Origin: Trinickia symbiotica
GTDB lineage: Bacteria; Pseudomonadota; Gammaproteobacteria; Burkholderiales; Burkholderiaceae
Assembly (NCBI RefSeq): GCF_002934455.1
Contig: NZ_PTIR01000014.1
Span: 62,001 to 126,000, forward strand
Length of the DNA: 64,000 nucleotides
Direction of reading: 5' to 3'
The notes beneath the pieces were generated by a model. It did not search any database and had not been told where the DNA came from. It was given only the letters and a program-made list of their open reading frames with translations. Shown here in pieces: positions 29,212 to 38,668 of the stretch. How positions within the stretch are numbered: the stretch's first letter is position 1; the number at the start of each line of letters is the position of its first letter. The position numbers and the translations under genes are program-made.

Positions 29212-29272
29212 GTCGGCGCCAGCGTCGACAATCGTTGTTGGGCCGCCGCAGCGCTCGCTGTCGCGGCACTTT

Positions 29273-29294
29273 AACGGGGCTCCGGCCCCGTTTG
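29273..29294 (+). terminator. hairpin after erpA
   Basis: AACGGGGC (29273-29280), loop TCCG, GCCCCGTT (29285-29292). The T tail is short, so termination may be weak. It lies in the gap between the convergent genes erpA and anmK. Confidence 0.5.
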
Positions 29295-29334
29295 CCATGT
29301 CTGGCCGCTTCGAGCGGCCGGGTGCCGTTGCGCT

Positions 29335-30498
29335 TCAGCGCGGATAGATAGCGCCCAGAATTCGCTCACCGGCAGCGCCCGTGACAGCGGGCAGATTGCC
29401 GGGCGTGCGTTCCACGCACCGCATAGCCAGCCAGGCGAATGCGAGCGATTCCACGTGATGGGGCGGCACGCCCAGCGCATCGGTCGTCCTGACGGGTACG
29501 CCATTGACGCCGCTCCTGGCGAGCGCCGCGTCGATCGCCTTCAACAGCTGAGGATTGCGCGCACCGCCGCCGCACACGTAGACGGCGCGGCAATCGGACG
29601 CATGCCGCTCGATCTCGCGCGCGATGGTGACGCCCGTAAGCGCCGCGAGCGTCGCCTGAACGTCGGCTGGCTTCAGCTCGGCATCGCTGAAGGCGGCGAG
29701 CTTGGCGTCGAGCCACGCGGCGTTGAAGAGGTCGCGGCCGGTGCTCTTCGGCGGCGCCTGCTCGAAAAACGGCTCGTCGAGCAACGCATTGAGCAGCGGC
29801 TGATGCACGGTGCCGCTCGCGCCGAAGCGCCCGCCCTCGTCGTAAGGCATGCCGATATGCCGGAACGCCCATTCGTCGAGCAGCACGTTGGCGGGGCCGC
29901 AATCGAAGCCGCGCACGGACGCGCCCACGCTCGCGTCGACGGCGGCGGGCAAGATCGTGATGTTGCTGATACCGCCGAGATTGCAGACGACGCGGGTTTC
30001 GTCGTCAGACCCGAAGATTTGCGCGTGGAACGCTGGAACGAGCGGCGCGCCCTGGCCGCCGGCGGCGACGTCGCGGCTGCGGAAGTCGGCGACGACGTCG
30101 ATATGCGTCATTTCGGCGAGCAGCGCCGGATTATTGATCTGGCGCGTATAGCCCTTTTCCGGGCGGTGACGGACGGTCTGCCCATGCACGCCGATCGCCC
30201 GCACACGGGTGGGCCCCACGTTGGCCGAGCGCAGCAGTTCGTGGCAGCAGACCGCGTAGCGCGACGCAAGCGCCGACGAAGCGAGCGCCTCGCGCTCGAT
30301 CTCGTTCTCGCCCGGCTGCTGCAACGCGAGCAGGGCGCCGCGCAGACCGTCGGCGAAGCTGACGAAGGCATCGGCGAGCACGAGAGGCGGCTTGCCGGCG
30401 GCGAATTCGACCGCGATGCCGTCTACGCCGTCGAGACTCGTGCCCGACATCAGCCCGAAATAGATGCCGTCCGAAGTGGGGGGCGTGTTACGTGGCAC
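29335..30498 (-). CDS. anmK: anhydro-N-acetylmuramic acid kinase
   Basis: Phosphorylates and opens 1,6-anhydro-MurNAc released in cell-wall recycling, giving MurNAc-6-phosphate. 387 residues. The ATP-binding [19 protein letters not shown], the motifs [21 protein letters not shown] and [14 protein letters not shown] and the C-terminal [10 protein letters not shown] are present. The GTG start at 30498 has GAGGAG six bases upstream, which fixes it; the frame is open for 44 more codons. Divergent from tyrS across 143 bases. Confidence 0.94.
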   Translation of the reverse strand: MPRNTPPTSDGIYFGLMSGTSLDGVDGIAVEFAAGKPPLVLADAFVSFADGLRGALLALQQPGENEIEREALASSALASRYAVCCHELLRSANVGPTRVRAIGVHGQTVRHRPEKGYTRQINNPALLAEMTHIDVVADFRSRDVAAGGQGAPLVPAFHAQIFGSDDETRVVCNLGGISNITILPAAVDASVGASVRGFDCGPANVLLDEWAFRHIGMPYDEGGRFGASGTVHQPLLNALLDEPFFEQAPPKSTGRDLFNAAWLDAKLAAFSDAELKPADVQATLAALTGVTIAREIERHASDCRAVYVCGGGARNPQLLKAIDAALARSGVNGVPVRTTDALGVPPHHVESLAFAWLAMRCVERTPGNLPAVTGAAGERILGAIYPR

Positions 30499-30641
30499 GC
30501 TGGGCTCCTCATAATTTGTTCCGCAGTCCACCATTATCCGCGCAAGCGGGGACCCGGTTAAGCGAGCGATGCGCCGGAAGCGCGGCGAGAATATGGGACA
30601 ATCGAGGCTTTTGCACCATCCCCGTTTCAAGAATTCCAGAG

Positions 30642-31889
30642 ATGAGCACCGAGTCCACTGCCAAACCCGCGCCGACGTACCCGATCACGGACGAGGTTCG
30701 CCACGCGCTCGCCGTCGCGAAGCGCGGCGCCGATGAACTGCTGATCGAAGAGGAGTTCGCCGGCAAGCTCGCGAGGAGCGCCGCGACGGGCAAGCCGCTG
30801 CGGATCAAGCTCGGGCTCGATCCGACGGCGCCCGACATCCATATCGGCCACACGGTCGTGCTGAACAAGATGCGGCAGCTCCAGGACCTGGGTCACACCG
30901 TGATTTTCCTGATCGGCGATTTCACTTCGCTGATCGGCGATCCGTCCGGTCGCAATGCGACGCGCCCGCCGCTCACGCGCGAGCAGATCGAATCGAACGC
31001 GAAGACCTACTTCGAGCAGGCGTCGCTCGTGCTCGACCGGGAGAAGACGGAGATTCGCTACAACAGCGAATGGTCGATGCCGCTCGGCGCGGACGGCATG
31101 ATCAAGCTCGCCTCCCGCTACACCGTCGCGCGCATCCTCGAGCGCGAAGATTTTACGAAGCGATTTCAAGGCGGCGTTCCGATCTCGATCCATGAATTCC
31201 TCTACCCGCTGATGCAAGGGTACGACTCCGTTGCGCTCAATGCGGATCTCGAGCTCGGCGGCACGGACCAGAAGTTCAACCTGCTCGTCGGACGCGAGCT
31301 CCAGAAGCAGTACGGACAGGAGCAGCAATGCATCCTGACGATGCCGCTGCTCGAAGGGCTCGACGGCGTCGAGAAGATGTCGAAATCGAAGAACAACTAC
31401 GTCGGGATCAGCGAAAAGCCCGGCGACATGTTCGGCAAGCTGATGAGCATCTCGGACGATCTCATGTGGCGCTATTACGAGCTGCTCTCGTTCCGCAGCC
31501 TCGACGAGATCGCGCGCTTTAAGCGCGAAGCCGGGCAAGGGCGCAATCCGCGCGACTTCAAGGTCATGCTCGCGAAGGAAATCGTCGCGCGCTTTCATTC
31601 GCAGGCCGATGCCGAACGCGCGCTCGAGGAATTCGACTATCGCGCGAAGGGCGGCGTACCCGACGATATTCCGTCGGTCGCGCTCACCGGGGCGCCGCTC
31701 GGCATTGGTCAACTGCTCAAGCAGGCGGGCCTCGTCCCGTCGACGAGCGAGGCGCTGCGCAACATCGAGCAGAATGGCGTCAAGATTGACGGCGTGACGA
31801 TCTCCGACAAGGGGCTCAAAGTCGAAGCCGGCGAATACGTCGTGCAGGTCGGCAAGCGCCGCTTCGCGCGCGTCACGCTTTCGGCGTAA
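30642..31889 (+). CDS. tyrS: tyrosyl-tRNA synthetase
   Basis: Charges tRNA-Tyr. 415 residues with HIGH at 67-70 (PDIHIGHT), KMSKS at 245-249, and a C-terminal S4 RNA-binding domain (about 345-410, [16 protein letters not shown]). KMSKS spelled this way and the overall length fit the TyrRS subgroup common in betaproteobacteria. dtd follows after 13 bases, linking aminoacylation with D-aminoacyl proofreading. Confidence 0.96.
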   Translation: MSTESTAKPAPTYPITDEVRHALAVAKRGADELLIEEEFAGKLARSAATGKPLRIKLGLDPTAPDIHIGHTVVLNKMRQLQDLGHTVIFLIGDFTSLIGDPSGRNATRPPLTREQIESNAKTYFEQASLVLDREKTEIRYNSEWSMPLGADGMIKLASRYTVARILEREDFTKRFQGGVPISIHEFLYPLMQGYDSVALNADLELGGTDQKFNLLVGRELQKQYGQEQQCILTMPLLEGLDGVEKMSKSKNNYVGISEKPGDMFGKLMSISDDLMWRYYELLSFRSLDEIARFKREAGQGRNPRDFKVMLAKEIVARFHSQADAERALEEFDYRAKGGVPDDIPSVALTGAPLGIGQLLKQAGLVPSTSEALRNIEQNGVKIDGVTISDKGLKVEAGEYVVQVGKRRFARVTLSA

Positions 31890-31902
31890 CGGCGGCGCGG
31901 CG

Positions 31903-32361
31903 ATGATCGCGTTGATTCAGCGTGTCGCGCGCGCCGAGGTGCGCGTGGGCGAGCGCGTGACAGGCCAGATCGGCGCCGGGCTCCTGGCGCTCATTTGCGC
32001 GGAGCGCGGTGACACCGAGGCGCTCGCGGACAAGCTCGTGGCGAAGCTGCTCGGCTATCGTGTCTTCAGCGACGCGGCCGGCAAGATGAATTTGCCCGTC
32101 ACGAACATCGACGGCGAGGGTCGCGCGGGCGGGCTGTTGCTCGTTTCGCAGTTCACGCTCGCCGCCGATACGGACAGCGGATTGCGGCCGAGCTTCACGC
32201 CGGCTGCGCCGCCCGATGAAGGGCGGCGTCTTTTCGATTGCTTCGTCGCGGCGGCGCGTGCGCGGCATCCGATCGTCGAAACGGGCGAGTTCGGCGCCGA
32301 AATGCAGGTCTCGCTAATCAACGACGGTCCCGTCACCTTTTGGCTGCAAACGCGCGGCTGA
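31903..32361 (+). CDS. dtd: D-aminoacyl-tRNA deacylase
   Basis: Removes D-amino acids mistakenly attached to tRNA, notably D-Tyr from tRNA-Tyr, which suits its place just after tyrS. 152 residues with the two family motifs SQFTLAADT and [11 protein letters not shown]. The N-terminus [13 protein letters not shown] is standard. Confidence 0.96.
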   Translation: MIALIQRVARAEVRVGERVTGQIGAGLLALICAERGDTEALADKLVAKLLGYRVFSDAAGKMNLPVTNIDGEGRAGGLLLVSQFTLAADTDSGLRPSFTPAAPPDEGRRLFDCFVAAARARHPIVETGEFGAEMQVSLINDGPVTFWLQTRG

Positions 32362-32384
32362 CGAAAGAAAGAGGTCCCTACGCA

Positions 32385-33131
32385 ATGACGACTCGCGTGC
32401 TTTTCATTCGTCACGGCGAAACGACCTGGAATCGCGTCAAGCGGATACAGGGGCATATCGACATTCCGCTCGCGGCGAGCGGATTGGCGCAAGCCGAGCG
32501 ATTGGCCGCGCGGCTTGCATCGCGAATGAATGGCCGGCAGCCGGCGCGGCCGTCGCAGTCAGCGTGCGAAGCTCGTTCAGTGGGTGCAATCGAAGCGCAG
32601 CCGCCGCGCTCGGTGCTCGACGCCATTTATTCGAGCGACCTGCAGCGCGCGCAGCAAACGGCTCAGCCGACGGCAAGCGCGCTGGGGCTTCCGCTACAGT
32701 TATGCACGGGGTTGCGCGAGCGCGCATACGGTGTCTTCCAGGGACATGACAGCGGCGAGATTGCGGCACGCTTTCCCGATGCCTACGCGGTCTGGCAAAC
32801 GCGTGATCCCGGGTTTGCGCCCGACGGGGGCGAGTCGTCGCGCGGGTTCTTTCACCGCGTGCTGCATGCGGTGGCCTCGATCGTCGCCGCGCATCCGGGC
32901 GGCCATATTGCCTGCGTGACGCACGGCGGCGTGCTCGACTGCATCTATCGCCATGCGCGCGGGTTGTCGCTCGAAGCGCCACGCGACTATCCGCTCCTCA
33001 ATGCCAGCATCAATACGGTCGACTTCGACGAAGCGGGCCGCGCGTCGATCGTGGCGTGGGCCGATGTCGAACATCTCCACGGCGAAAGCGAGGACGACGG
33101 GCTTAGCCCTGCAAGCGCCGCCTCTCGCTGA
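32385..33131 (+). CDS. histidine phosphatase (phosphoglycerate-mutase-like) family protein
   Basis: 248 residues. RHGETTWN holds the phosphohistidine, and CVTHGGVLDCIY the second conserved histidine. YSSDLQRAQQTAQPTA and LRERAYGVFQGHDS are typical of GpmB/CobC-like phosphatases rather than true glycolytic mutase. An insertion of about 30 residues (about 48-77, Pro/Arg/Ser-rich) separates the first strand from YSSDLQRA and is unusual for the family. ATG 32385 gives MTTRVLFIRHGE; probably cotranscribed with tyrS-dtd. Confidence 0.85.
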   Translation: MTTRVLFIRHGETTWNRVKRIQGHIDIPLAASGLAQAERLAARLASRMNGRQPARPSQSACEARSVGAIEAQPPRSVLDAIYSSDLQRAQQTAQPTASALGLPLQLCTGLRERAYGVFQGHDSGEIAARFPDAYAVWQTRDPGFAPDGGESSRGFFHRVLHAVASIVAAHPGGHIACVTHGGVLDCIYRHARGLSLEAPRDYPLLNASINTVDFDEAGRASIVAWADVEHLHGESEDDGLSPASAASR

Positions 33132-33139
33132 AAAGCCTC

Positions 33140-34078
33140 TCAGCCTTGGCTCGCCGCAACGCGGCGACGTGCGCGCTTCGATACGCCGTTGACGAGCGCC
33201 CAGCGAATAACGGGGGCGACGGTGCGCACGCCGGGCCGCGACAGTCTTCCTTGCAAGCGCGCGAGCGCGGAGAAGCCGATGAGGCGTTGCGCCCAGTCGG
33301 GCAGCAGATCGACGGCGGCGCCGAACATCAGAGCCCCGGCCGGCTTCATGAGCGCGCTGCCGGGCGCGGCATGGCGCAGTATTCTCACGACCTCCAAGAC
33401 GCGTGGTCCAGCTTCGAGCTCGGGCTGCATCGCCGCGAGATAGGCCGCGATCTCATGGCGAGAGCAAGGGACGTCGGTTGCGCCGAGCGATTGCGCGATG
33501 CACGCCATTTCAGCGTAGTAGCGGTCCTGCGCGACAGGGCTGAGCCTCGGGGTGACATAGCGCAGATGCGCGGCGAGAAAGCTCGAGACCTCCGCGACAT
33601 GGACCCATGTCAGCAGAGCAGGGTCATCGGCGCGATAGGGGCGGCCATCGGGCGCGGTTCCCTTCACGGCTGCGTGGATGCGCTTCACGCGCTCGATTAG
33701 CGCGAGCGCGTCGTGGCGGTTGCCGTAGGTCGTGCCCGAGATGAACGTCGCGGTGCGGCGCAATCGGCCGAGCATGTCGGTGCGGAACGTCGAATGATCC
33801 CAAACACCCGCGAGCGCAAGCGGATGGAGCGCTTGCAGCATGAGGGCGCTGATGCCGCCGACCATCATGGCCGTGAAATCGGAATGGACCTGCCAGCAAA
33901 CGGCGTCGGGACCGAAGAGGCCCGGATCGCCGGGCGGTGACGAATAGTCGAGCGATGGGCCGCCGCTGCCCGTCGTCAGATGCGTCACGGCATGCGCGAC
34001 TCGCTTGCGCAAGTGACCGGCGAGCGAATGCCCGATGCCGGAGTGATCACGAGGCGGGATGCCGGCATGGTCTGACAT
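33140..34078 (-). CDS. MpaB/DUF2236-family oxygenase-like protein
   Basis: 312 residues with SDFTAMMVGGISALMLQALHPLALAGVWDHS, read here as two shorter blocks: SDFTAMMVGGISALMLQ and HPLALAGVWDHS. Then TFISGTTYGNRHDALA and WVHVAEVSSFLAAHLRY, the DUF2236 pattern with conserved His and Tyr. Relatives include rubber oxygenase LcpA (Lcp) haem proteins and MpaB, but most bacterial members are uncharacterised. It follows ruvB on the same strand after 69 bases and may be read through from it, with no evident functional link. Confidence 0.8.
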   Translation of the reverse strand: MSDHAGIPPRDHSGIGHSLAGHLRKRVAHAVTHLTTGSGGPSLDYSSPPGDPGLFGPDAVCWQVHSDFTAMMVGGISALMLQALHPLALAGVWDHSTFRTDMLGRLRRTATFISGTTYGNRHDALALIERVKRIHAAVKGTAPDGRPYRADDPALLTWVHVAEVSSFLAAHLRYVTPRLSPVAQDRYYAEMACIAQSLGATDVPCSRHEIAAYLAAMQPELEAGPRVLEVVRILRHAAPGSALMKPAGALMFGAAVDLLPDWAQRLIGFSALARLQGRLSRPGVRTVAPVIRWALVNGVSKRARRRVAASQG

Positions 34079-34147
34079 CGTTTGTGTTCCGTTATCGAGA
34101 CTGCGTTTCGCTCATCGAGCGCTGCCCGAAAGGACGTTCCGCGGGCG

Positions 34148-35221
34148 CTACGCGGGATCGGCCTCTCCATCATCCCAGAGGCTTCGCACGGGGCTCGATT
34201 CCGCGGGCGTGGCCAGGCCGAAGTGGCGATAGGCGGCGAGCGTGGCCACCCGGCCGCGCGGCGTACGCTGGAGGTAGCCTTGCTGGATCAGATACGGTTC
34301 GAGTACGTCTTCGATCGTATCGCGCTCCTCGCCGATCGCGGCGGCCAGATTGTCGACCCCGACGGGACCTCCGTCGAATTTGTGCAGGATCGCCTCGAGC
34401 AGCTTGCGGTCCATCAGGTCGAAGCCGACCGGGTCCACATCGAGCATGGCGAGCGCCGCGTCGGCCACGCCTGCCGTGATGTTCCCGTCCGCCTTGACTT
34501 CGGCAAAGTCGCGCACCCGCCGCAGCAGCCGGTTCGCGATACGCGGCGTGCCGCGCGAGCGCCGCGCGATTTCGAGGGCGCCGTCACGGTGAATGTTCGC
34601 ACCGAGCAGCGCGGCCGAGCGCACGACGATGCGCGAGAGTTCCTCGGCGTTGTAGAACTCGAGGCGCGCGACGATACCGAAGCGGTCGCGCAGCGGATTC
34701 GTCAGCATGCCGGCGCGCGTCGTTGCGCCCACGAGCGTGAAGGGCTGCAAGTCGAGCTTGACGCTGCGCGCGGCCGGCCCTTCGCCGATCATGATGTCGA
34801 TCTGATAGTCCTCGAGCGCCGGATAGAGGATCTCTTCGACGACGGGCGACAGCCGATGGATTTCGTCGATGAACAGGACGTCGTTCGCCTCTAGGTTCGT
34901 GAGCAGTGCCGCGAGATCGCCGGCGCGCTCGAGCACGGGCCCCGACGTCTGCCGCAAATTGACGCCCATTTCGCGCGCGATGATGTGTGCGAGCGTCGTC
35001 TTGCCGAGGCCCGGCGGGCCGAACAGCAAGACATGGTCGAGTGCTTCGGAGCGGCGCTTGGCCGCCTCGATGAAGATTTCGAGCTGGCCGCGCACCTTTT
35101 CCTGGCCGACGTATTCGTCGAGCTGGCGCGGACGAAGCGCGCGCTCGAACGCCTCCTCGTGGGAGGAAGCGGGCGTCGCGGAAATGATGCGCTCGGCGGC
35201 GAGCTTGTCGGTTTCGATCAT
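34148..35221 (-). CDS. ruvB: Holliday junction branch-migration ATPase RuvB
   Basis: 357 residues. Walker A is [14 protein letters not shown], Walker B is LFIDEIHRL, sensor 1 is [11 protein letters not shown], and the arginine-finger region is [16 protein letters not shown]. The C-terminal winged helix ends [11 protein letters not shown]. RuvB hexamers pump DNA through the RuvA-bound junction before RuvC cleavage. [11 protein letters not shown] at 35221 matches known starts; an ATG at 35230 is in frame. A TACAAT box lies right before the start. The space between it and ruvA carries a heptamer tandem repeat. Confidence 0.96.
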   Translation of the reverse strand: MIETDKLAAERIISATPASSHEEAFERALRPRQLDEYVGQEKVRGQLEIFIEAAKRRSEALDHVLLFGPPGLGKTTLAHIIAREMGVNLRQTSGPVLERAGDLAALLTNLEANDVLFIDEIHRLSPVVEEILYPALEDYQIDIMIGEGPAARSVKLDLQPFTLVGATTRAGMLTNPLRDRFGIVARLEFYNAEELSRIVVRSAALLGANIHRDGALEIARRSRGTPRIANRLLRRVRDFAEVKADGNITAGVADAALAMLDVDPVGFDLMDRKLLEAILHKFDGGPVGVDNLAAAIGEERDTIEDVLEPYLIQQGYLQRTPRGRVATLAAYRHFGLATPAESSPVRSLWDDGEADPA

Positions 35222-35269
35222 GCGCGTCATTGTACCGCGCGCGCTCGATGCTCAAGCGGCGACGCTTGC

Positions 35270-35339
35270 CTGTCGGCTGTCGGCTGTCGGCTGTCGGCTG
35301 TCGGCTCTCGGCTGTCGGCTCTCGGCTCTCGGCTCTCGC
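35270..35339. repeat. heptanucleotide tandem repeat, ten units, between ruvA and ruvB
   Basis: Ten 7-base units in perfect register: CTGTCGG five times, then CTCTCGG, CTGTCGG, CTCTCGG, CTCTCGG and a last CTCTCGC. Only the third base of the unit varies, plus one change at the end. It occupies 70 of the 152 bases separating the ruvA stop from the ruvB start and is noncoding. Such arrays can change copy number by slippage. Confidence 0.95.
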
Positions 35340-35373
35340 TTGCCGCTGGGACGCGCAATCGTCGAAAGGGCGC

Positions 35374-35955
35374 TTACGCCTTCGACAACGCCTTCAGCGA
35401 AATCTTGATGCCTTCGGACACGCCCGTGCCGGCCGGCACGTTCTTGATGGCCGCGAGCGCTTCCTTCTCGGAGTAGCCGAGCGCGAGCAGCGCGTTCAGG
35501 ATATCGGTCGCGTGGTCCGACGGCGACACTGCCGCGGCGCTCGCGCCCAGATCGGCGCCGAGCTTGCCTTTCAGCTCGAGCAAGAGCCGCTCGGCCGTTT
35601 TCTTGCCGATGCCGGGCACGCGCGTCAAGCGCGCTGCATCCTGCAGCGTCACGGCGTGGGCGAGCTCCGCCACGCTCATGCCCGAGAGCACCGCGAGCGC
35701 CATGCGCGCGCCGATCCCACTGATCTTCAGCAGCTCGCGGAACGTCGTGCGCTCCTGCGCCGTGCCGAAGCCGTAGAGAAGGTGCGCGTCCTCGCGAACG
35801 ATCAACTGCGTCAGCAGGACGATTCTTTCGCCGGTCGATGGGAGGTTGTAGAAGGTACTCATCGGCACGTCGACCTCATAGCCGACGCCGTTGCAGTCCA
35901 CGAGCAAATGAGGGGGATTCTTTTCGAGCAGCGTGCCGGCGATGCGACCGATCAT
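35374..35955 (-). CDS. ruvA: Holliday junction-binding protein RuvA
   Basis: 193 residues. The N-terminal OB domain has [20 protein letters not shown]; the helix-hairpin-helix pair is seen as [18 protein letters not shown] and [20 protein letters not shown]. The C-terminal domain that contacts RuvB is [15 protein letters not shown]. It tetramerises on four-way junctions. It lies between ruvC and ruvB on the minus strand. Confidence 0.97.
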   Translation of the reverse strand: MIGRIAGTLLEKNPPHLLVDCNGVGYEVDVPMSTFYNLPSTGERIVLLTQLIVREDAHLLYGFGTAQERTTFRELLKISGIGARMALAVLSGMSVAELAHAVTLQDAARLTRVPGIGKKTAERLLLELKGKLGADLGASAAAVSPSDHATDILNALLALGYSEKEALAAIKNVPAGTGVSEGIKISLKALSKA

Positions 35956-36070
35956 GGCGAATGCGAGTGAGGACGGGAAAGCGCGAGTTTAGCGCAAGGT
36001 GCTGCTGTCGATTTTGCGGTGCGGCTTGCTTCCGCGTTGAAAGGAGCGTTTGTGTAGAGGGAGAACGCTT

Positions 36071-36613
36071 CTAGCCGACCAGCCGACCCCGCCGTACGCG
36101 TAAGCCCTTTTTAGCGAGGCTGGGCGCCATGCCACCCAGCGTGCCGAGTGCGCTTCCGCCGTGCGCGTGGCAGATTGCCATACCCAGCGCATCTGCCGCG
36201 TCAGTGCCTGGCAGTCCAGGCAAATTGAGGAGCCTCCCGACCATCTCCTGCATTTGTTCCTTCGTTGCTCGGCCGTAGCCGACGACGGCCTGCTTCAACT
36301 GCAGCGCCGTGTACTCGGCGACTGGGACTCCGCCCGCGACAAGGCCGCAGATCGCCGCGCCGCGCGCTTGGCCAAGCAGCAGCGTCGATTGCGGATTGAC
36401 GTTGACGAAGACTTTCTCGATCGCTGATTGATCGGGCGAGTGTTCTCGGATCAGTGTGGCGATGCCAGCGAAGATAGTGCCGAGCCGCGAGGGGAGGTCG
36501 CCGTCGGCGGTGCGGATGACGCCGCTCGTCACATAGGCGAGCCGCTGGCCCGTCTGCTCGATGACGCCGAAGCCGGTTACGCGCAAGCCAGGATCGATGC
36601 CGAGGATTCTCAT
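36071..36613 (-). CDS. ruvC: crossover junction endodeoxyribonuclease RuvC
   Basis: 180 residues. The acidic catalytic residues are visible: Asp7 (GIDPG), Glu66 (SAIEKVFVN), Asp138 and Asp141 (GTDAADALG). The E. coli enzyme has His at 138, and many others have Asp. It resolves Holliday junctions. It follows purH and a short frame, and precedes ruvA by 115 bases. The C-terminal basic tail [10 protein letters not shown] is unremarkable. Confidence 0.96.
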   Translation of the reverse strand: MRILGIDPGLRVTGFGVIEQTGQRLAYVTSGVIRTADGDLPSRLGTIFAGIATLIREHSPDQSAIEKVFVNVNPQSTLLLGQARGAAICGLVAGGVPVAEYTALQLKQAVVGYGRATKEQMQEMVGRLLNLPGLPGTDAADALGMAICHAHGGSALGTLGGMAPSLAKKGLRVRRGRLVG

Positions 36614-36717
36614 GAAAAGATGGCGGACGAACTGGCTGCGATACTACAACGAACGGCGGCTGCCCGCGAGCAGACTGCTCGCGGGATGCGAGTCACACGC
36701 CGGCGGCTGCGCGGCGC

Positions 36718-36822
36718 TCATAGCTTGCCGCGCATATCGATCGGCCAAGTGTCGATGAGCGTTTCGCCCTCGACGACGTGGTAGAAGCTGTGCAGGTTGG
36801 CGGTCGGATCGCAGTGCGACAT
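36718..36822 (-). CDS. short open reading frame (34 residues) directly after purH
   Basis: A frame of 34 codons starts at ATG 36822, five bases after the purH stop, and ends at TGA 36718-36720. The product begins [20 protein letters not shown] and ends IDMRGKL. 28 of 33 third codon positions after the start are G or C, as in the real genes around it, and the reading frame has no rare codons. It has no strong ribosome site, so it would rely on coupling to purH. I do not recognise a family. It could also be the end of a larger ancestral gene. Confidence 0.45.
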   Translation of the reverse strand: MSHCDPTANLHSFYHVVEGETLIDTWPIDMRGKL

Positions 36823-36827
36823 GATGC

Positions 36828-38393
36828 TCAATGCCGGAAGTGCCGCACGCCCGTCATGATCATCGCGATCTTGTGCTCGTCGGCGGCGGCGATCACCTCA
36901 TCGTCGCGCACCGAGCCGCCCGGATGAATCACGCAAGTCGCGCCCGCCGCGACGACGACATCGAGGCCGTCGCGGAACGGGAAGAATGCATCCGACGCCA
37001 CAGCCGAGCCCTTCAGCGACAGCCCCGCGTTCTCCGCCTTGATGCTCGCAATGCGCGCCGAATCGACGCGGCTCATCTGCCCCGCACCGACGCCCAGTGT
37101 CATCCCCTTGCCGCAGAACACGATCGCATTCGACTTGACGAACTTCGCGACACGCCAGGCGAAGAGCAGATCGTCCATCTCCTGCGGCGTGGGATGCCGC
37201 TTCGTCACGACGCGAATCTCGCGCGGCGTCACGTTCTTCGCATCGGGCGACTGCACGAGCAGGCCTCCGCCCACGCGCTTGAAGTCGAACGGGTTCTGAC
37301 CGGAGCCCAACGGAATTTCGAGCAAGCGCACGTTCTGCTTCCCTGCAAAAACCGCCTTCGCGCCCTCGCTGAAAGACGGCGCGATCAGCACTTCGACGAA
37401 CTGCTTCGCGACGGCCGCCGCGGCCGCCTCGTCGAGCTCGCGGTTGAATGCGATGATTCCGCCGAACGCCGAAGTCGGATCGGTCTGGAACGCCTTCGAG
37501 TACGCCTCGAGCGGATCGGCGCCGATCGCCACGCCGCACGGGTTCGCATGCTTGATGATCACGCAGGCCGTTGCCTCGAACGTCTTCACGCATTCCCAAG
37601 CCGCATCCGCATCGGCAATGTTGTTGTACGAAAGCTCTTTGCCTTGCAACTGTCGGTAGGCGGCCAGCGCGCCAGCAGGCGCAGCGAGGTCGCGGTAAAA
37701 CGCCGCGCTTTGATGCGGATTCTCGCCGTAGCGCAGGTCTTGCACCTTCGTGAACGCGAGATTGAGCGTATTCGGATACGTATTACGCGAGTTGTGCTGC
37801 AGCCCTTCCGTCAGGCTCGTCAGATAGTTCGTAATCGCGCCGTCGTATTGCGCCGTATGCGCGAATACCTTCGTCGCAAGACGGAAGTTGGTCTTGTAGC
37901 CGACCTTGTTGTTGTTCGCGCGCATTTCTTCGAGCACGGCCGCGTAATCGGCCGGATCGACGATGACCGTGACGTCGCGATGGTTCTTGGCCGCCGACCG
38001 CAGCATCGTCGGACCGCCGATATCGATGTTCTCGATGGCGTCTTCGAGCGTGCATTCGTCTTTCGAAATGGTGGCGACGAACGGATAGAGGTTCACGACG
38101 AGCAGATCGATCGTCGGGATGCCGTGCGTCTCGAGCGCGGCCATATGCTCGGGCAGGTCGCGGCGCGCGAGAATGCCGCCGTGCACTTTCGGATGCAGCG
38201 TCTTCACACGGCCGTCGAGCATTTCCGGAAAGCCGGTGTAGTCGGCGACTTCGGTAACGGGCAGCCCCGCCTCGGCGAGGAGCTTGGCCGTGCCTCCCGT
38301 CGACAGGATCTTGACGCCGAGCGCCGAGAGCGATTGGGCGAACTCGACGATGCCGGATTTGTCGGAAACGGAAATGAGCGCTTGCTTGATCAT
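36828..38393 (-). CDS. purH: bifunctional AICAR transformylase / IMP cyclohydrolase
   Basis: Last two steps of IMP synthesis. 521 residues. The N-terminal IMP cyclohydrolase domain (about 1-190) starts [20 protein letters not shown] and has STGGTAKLL and [16 protein letters not shown]. The C-terminal transformylase has [17 protein letters not shown] and the catalytic Lys-His in [14 protein letters not shown] 38393 matches family starts, although the frame stays open upstream. It lies 41 bases after fis. Confidence 0.97.
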   Translation of the reverse strand: MIKQALISVSDKSGIVEFAQSLSALGVKILSTGGTAKLLAEAGLPVTEVADYTGFPEMLDGRVKTLHPKVHGGILARRDLPEHMAALETHGIPTIDLLVVNLYPFVATISKDECTLEDAIENIDIGGPTMLRSAAKNHRDVTVIVDPADYAAVLEEMRANNNKVGYKTNFRLATKVFAHTAQYDGAITNYLTSLTEGLQHNSRNTYPNTLNLAFTKVQDLRYGENPHQSAAFYRDLAAPAGALAAYRQLQGKELSYNNIADADAAWECVKTFEATACVIIKHANPCGVAIGADPLEAYSKAFQTDPTSAFGGIIAFNRELDEAAAAAVAKQFVEVLIAPSFSEGAKAVFAGKQNVRLLEIPLGSGQNPFDFKRVGGGLLVQSPDAKNVTPREIRVVTKRHPTPQEMDDLLFAWRVAKFVKSNAIVFCGKGMTLGVGAGQMSRVDSARIASIKAENAGLSLKGSAVASDAFFPFRDGLDVVVAAGATCVIHPGGSVRDDEVIAAADEHKIAMIMTGVRHFRH

Positions 38394-38434
38394 GATGAGA
38401 ACGAAGACCGAAAAGAATCGAGGGCGGCGCGCGA

Positions 38435-38668
38435 CTACAGCAGACCGTGCTGTTGCAGCTTCTTGCGCAACGTGTTGCGGTTGATGCCGAGATAATCGGC
38501 GGCGAGCGACTGGTTGCCGCCTGCCTGCTCGAGCACCACCTCGAGCATCGGTTTTTCGACGCACGACATCACCATGTCATAAACGTCGTGCGGATTCGCG
38601 CCGTCGAGATCCTGGAAGTACATCCCCAGGCTGTCGCGGACGCATTGTTCGATGTTGTGCTTGCTCAT
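38435..38668 (-). CDS. fis: Fis-family DNA-binding protein
   Basis: 77 residues, the short betaproteobacterial Fis. The C-terminal helix-turn-helix is [23 protein letters not shown], given here as [13 protein letters not shown] and NRNTLRKKL. Fis bends DNA and activates growth-linked promoters such as rrn. Its ATG overlaps the dusB stop as ATGA, which repeats the dusB-fis linkage known from enterobacteria. Confidence 0.94.
   Translation of the reverse strand: MSKHNIEQCVRDSLGMYFQDLDGANPHDVYDMVMSCVEKPMLEVVLEQAGGNQSLAADYLGINRNTLRKKLQQHGLL

Noticed and set aside
36831-38495. 554-codon plus-strand frame opposite purH and fis
   Set aside because: Same antisense effect of high third-position GC; no recognisable domain.
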